Below are positions 62,085-64,000 of a stretch of 64,000 nucleotides of DNA, one piece after another. This DNA is from Monomorium pharaonis. Taxonomy: Eukaryota > Arthropoda > Insecta > Hymenoptera > Formicidae. The stretch covers positions 18,861,686 through 18,925,685 of the forward strand of contig NC_050476.1 in NCBI RefSeq assembly GCF_013373865.1, read 5' to 3'. Every line of letters starts with the position of its first letter. Position 1 is the stretch's first letter. A program made the translations under genes and the position numbers. Under the pieces are notes generated by a model. That model ran no database searches and was not told the DNA's origin. It saw only the letters and a program-made list of their open reading frames with translations.

Positions 62085-62558
62085 CCTCGTCGCCGCGCTC
62101 TCTCCTATCCATAATCGGCGAAAGTCGCGCGCTGGCACGCGGCGCGCGACGGCGACGCGGCGTCCTCCTCTCGCGGTTACCGTCCGCAAGCAAAAGTCGT
62201 CCGGGAGGGGCCGGGGGGGGGGGGTTGGAAAGAAATACACCCGATGACACTACGGGCGGCCGGCGAGCACTATCATCGGCGAGAGGATCTCGGCGCGACA
62301 ATTCCTCCGGAGCGCGGCGGCGCGGACCAGACTCTCCTCGCGACTGCCACTCTCTCGCGGAGCGCGCGAAATGAACGCGCGCCCGAGCGGGGTGGTGGGG
62401 AGGGCGAAAAGGGGGGTGCCTCTCCGTTTAATAAGCCGCGCTTCGCCTCCTTCGGCCGCGCGCGCGACGTATATCGCCGTTCACTCTGCCTCCACCGCTC
62501 GGCCGCTGGTGTGGACCGCGCCGCGAGCCGCGAGCCGCGAGTGAGAGTCACCCAGGAC

Positions 62559-62577
62559 GTTCACCATGTTGGTGAAC
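62559..62577. repeat. Perfect hairpin enclosing an ATG
   Basis: GTTCACCA and TGGTGAAC are exact complements around TGT. The ATG at 62566-62568 has the context TTCACC and opens a 27-codon frame ending at about 62646. This could be a short leader ORF or a first coding exon, but nothing in the peptide is recognisable. Confidence 0.5.
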
Positions 62578-62587
62578 ACGCTCTCTC

Positions 62588-62601
62588 GGGCGCATGCGCC
62601 C
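62588..62601. promoter_or_regulatory. NRF1/Ewg-type palindrome GGGCGCATGCGCCC
   Basis: Contains the GCGCATGCGC core bound by NRF1 in vertebrates and Erect wing in Drosophila. It lies 43 bases from a full CRE at 62644. Confidence 0.45.
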
Positions 62602-62643
62602 GCGCCACCCCCTTGCTCGCTCGCTGTCTACCTTCACCGCCGG

Positions 62644-62651
62644 TGACGTCA
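62644..62651. promoter_or_regulatory. CRE palindrome TGACGTCA
   Basis: Second full CREB/ATF-type site in the CpG-dense block, close to its right edge. Confidence 0.45.
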
Positions 62652-62950
62652 AAAATAGGACAAGGAGCTGGTGGCCTTTGCTACAAGGCGCGGCGCGCAG
62701 CGGGTGGAGGGGGAGGAGGGCCACTGAACTGTTCCTCGATGTCTTCTGTCTCTCGACCTCGCCTCTCTCTATTTCTCCGTCTCCCTCCGCCTCCTCCTCC
62801 TCCTCTTCTCGCCGCCCCCGCCATCGTCGACGACGGCCGCGGCGGCGAGGGCCCGGTCCCCCGCGGCAGGGCCGCAGGCGGTTCGGCGATGAGGGAGGAA
62901 AAGGGTACGCGTGGATTGCAGGAAGGCTCGCGAGGAATGTTATAGGCGAT

Positions 62951-64000
62951 CAGGGCGAAGAAATAATTCATAAATTCACTTATTATAGAGAAGGATAATT
63001 TTTTCTAAAAAAGAATTGATATTAAATACTCTCTTATTCGGAGGAAAAGTTTTGGGGAAAGATTTTCGCAGAAGTTGTATTTGGATGAAACTTATTGTCA
63101 GAGAGTTGGGTAAGTTCTCTAAATAGATAATTTAAATTAAAAGGTACGTGAACAACATAAGAGTCACGTAAAGATTAAATTAAGTTGAATTAAAAATTAT
63201 TTTGGAAAGTATTAATATATCATTAATATCAATATTATAATATTATTGAATCAAAGTCATAATTTCTAAACATTAGATTATTCAATACAATTATAATATA
63301 GAGCATCAGATAAATTTAATATTTTGTAAATTAAATAATATTTATATGCAATAAAAAAAGATGCATTATTCTTTATTATGTAGAAATATATTTTTTCTAA
63401 TTTCTTTTTTTACATAGATAAGTTTTTAATCAGTTAAAAACTGGAAAAAAGTTAACAAATTAAATAATAGTAAATTAACCATTCGATAAATATTTTAAAC
63501 GTAAAGATAAGATTAATAATTAAATTATAATTTAGGTATTCTTAAAAAATAACTACTAGTTAAAGTTAAAAGTTAAATTACTTAAAATTAACTAAGTTAA
63601 AGTTATTAACTTTTGAATTAGTCACTATCCAATCCTGCCTATCTTTGCACACGTGGTGTCACGAGCCACAGGGTACCAACGGCGACGCTGATCCTCGCGA
63701 GTTCGCAATCCGTTTCCTCCACTCCCCACCCCCCTCCTTTTCTGTCTTTCTCTTTCTCACAAGGGGGGCCAGCTCCTCGCCAGCCACTCTATCCCGTTGT
63801 CCTACCACCTCATATGTCACGTACATGCATGCTTGCATGTGCACGTACGCGTCGTCCGTCCGCATTACAAATTTTTGGTACCGCACGAGCAAGTATCAGC
63901 ATGGCAGCGCGATAGATGAACCAGGCCGCCGTCGGGATCATCAAGGCGAACCTGAAGAATTACTCTTGCTCTCTTTGTTGAACGATTCCCGGGATCTCCG
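62951..64000. repeat. AT-rich dispersed repeat, copy 4, and right-end sequence
   Basis: From about 63120 to 63640 the sequence resembles the repeats at 8570, 26440 and 30180 (AAGATTAAATTAAGTTGAAT, then ending in TTAGTCACTATCCAATCCTG). From 63641 to 64000 GC content rises again; short open frames there have upstream stops and no recognisable content. Confidence 0.45.

Larger units (their letters stand above)
52850..62950. other. CpG-dense block without a supportable gene
   Basis: Base composition changes sharply at about 52.85 kb and again at 62.95 kb. Inside, CG dinucleotides and C/T- or G/A-rich strand tracts dominate, with AT-rich islands at about 54340-55340, 56050-56890 and 59455-59770. 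Many open frames on both strands come from high GC and lack protein-like sequence. CRE, NRF1-like and TATA motifs suggest promoters and 5' UTR exons, perhaps of the MH2 gene to the left and of a gene beyond the right edge. Confidence 0.6.

Noticed and set aside
62244..62945. 233-codon open frame on the plus strand in the CpG-dense block
   Set aside because: Rich in Arg, Gly, Pro, Ser and Ala from GC-rich and CT-rich DNA; overlapping long frames exist in other phases and on the other strand, and no domain is recognisable.
63659..63892. 77-codon minus-strand frame at the right end
   Set aside because: Begins with a non-ATG codon just after an in-frame stop and has no recognisable content.

Overview
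This is a stretch of an insect nuclear chromosome, most likely from a hymenopteran and probably an ant. The evidence is spliced protein-coding genes with short AT-rich GT-AG introns, insect-like orthologs, very AT-rich intergenic DNA full of small inverted-repeat transposons, and a CpG-dense 10-kb block near the right end. The species cannot be read from the sequence. There are no prokaryotic features, CRISPR arrays, rRNA genes or convincing tRNA genes. All gene models below were spliced by hand; each keeps a consistent intron phase from start to stop.

Layout. 0.5-2.1 kb (+): an intronless nuclear RNA export factor (NXF/TAP family). 13.2-2.4 kb (-): Integrator complex subunit 1, 13 coding exons, 2075 aa, tail to tail with NXF. 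15.5-21.2 kb (+): the NSF/comatose membrane-fusion ATPase, 10 coding exons, 740 aa. 21.2-27.1 kb: a transposon-rich gap holding a 2.95-kb hAT-like element with other elements nested in it. 27.4-30.1 kb (+): a CCDC32 ortholog, 161 aa. 31.0-31.9 kb (+): sepiapterin reductase, 262 aa, with one GC-AG intron. 32.1-45.2 kb (-): three tandem intact copies of an SLC46-like major facilitator transporter, each six exons and 464 aa, with exon lengths identical to the base. 51.1-46.1 kb (-): an MH2-domain protein of the Expansion/Rebuff type, 458 aa. 52.85-62.95 kb: a CpG-rich block without a supportable gene but with CRE, NRF1-type and TATA motifs and many simple repeats, probably promoter or 5' UTR DNA. 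62.95-64 kb: AT-rich repeat and unassigned sequence.

The genes do not form a pathway. NXF and IntS1 both act on RNA polymerase II transcripts, and NSF and CCDC32 both act in membrane trafficking, but this is ordinary neighbourhood rather than an operon. The most notable points are the transporter triplication, the intronless NXF copy, the nested transposons, and the CpG-rich regulatory block. I found no new biological system.
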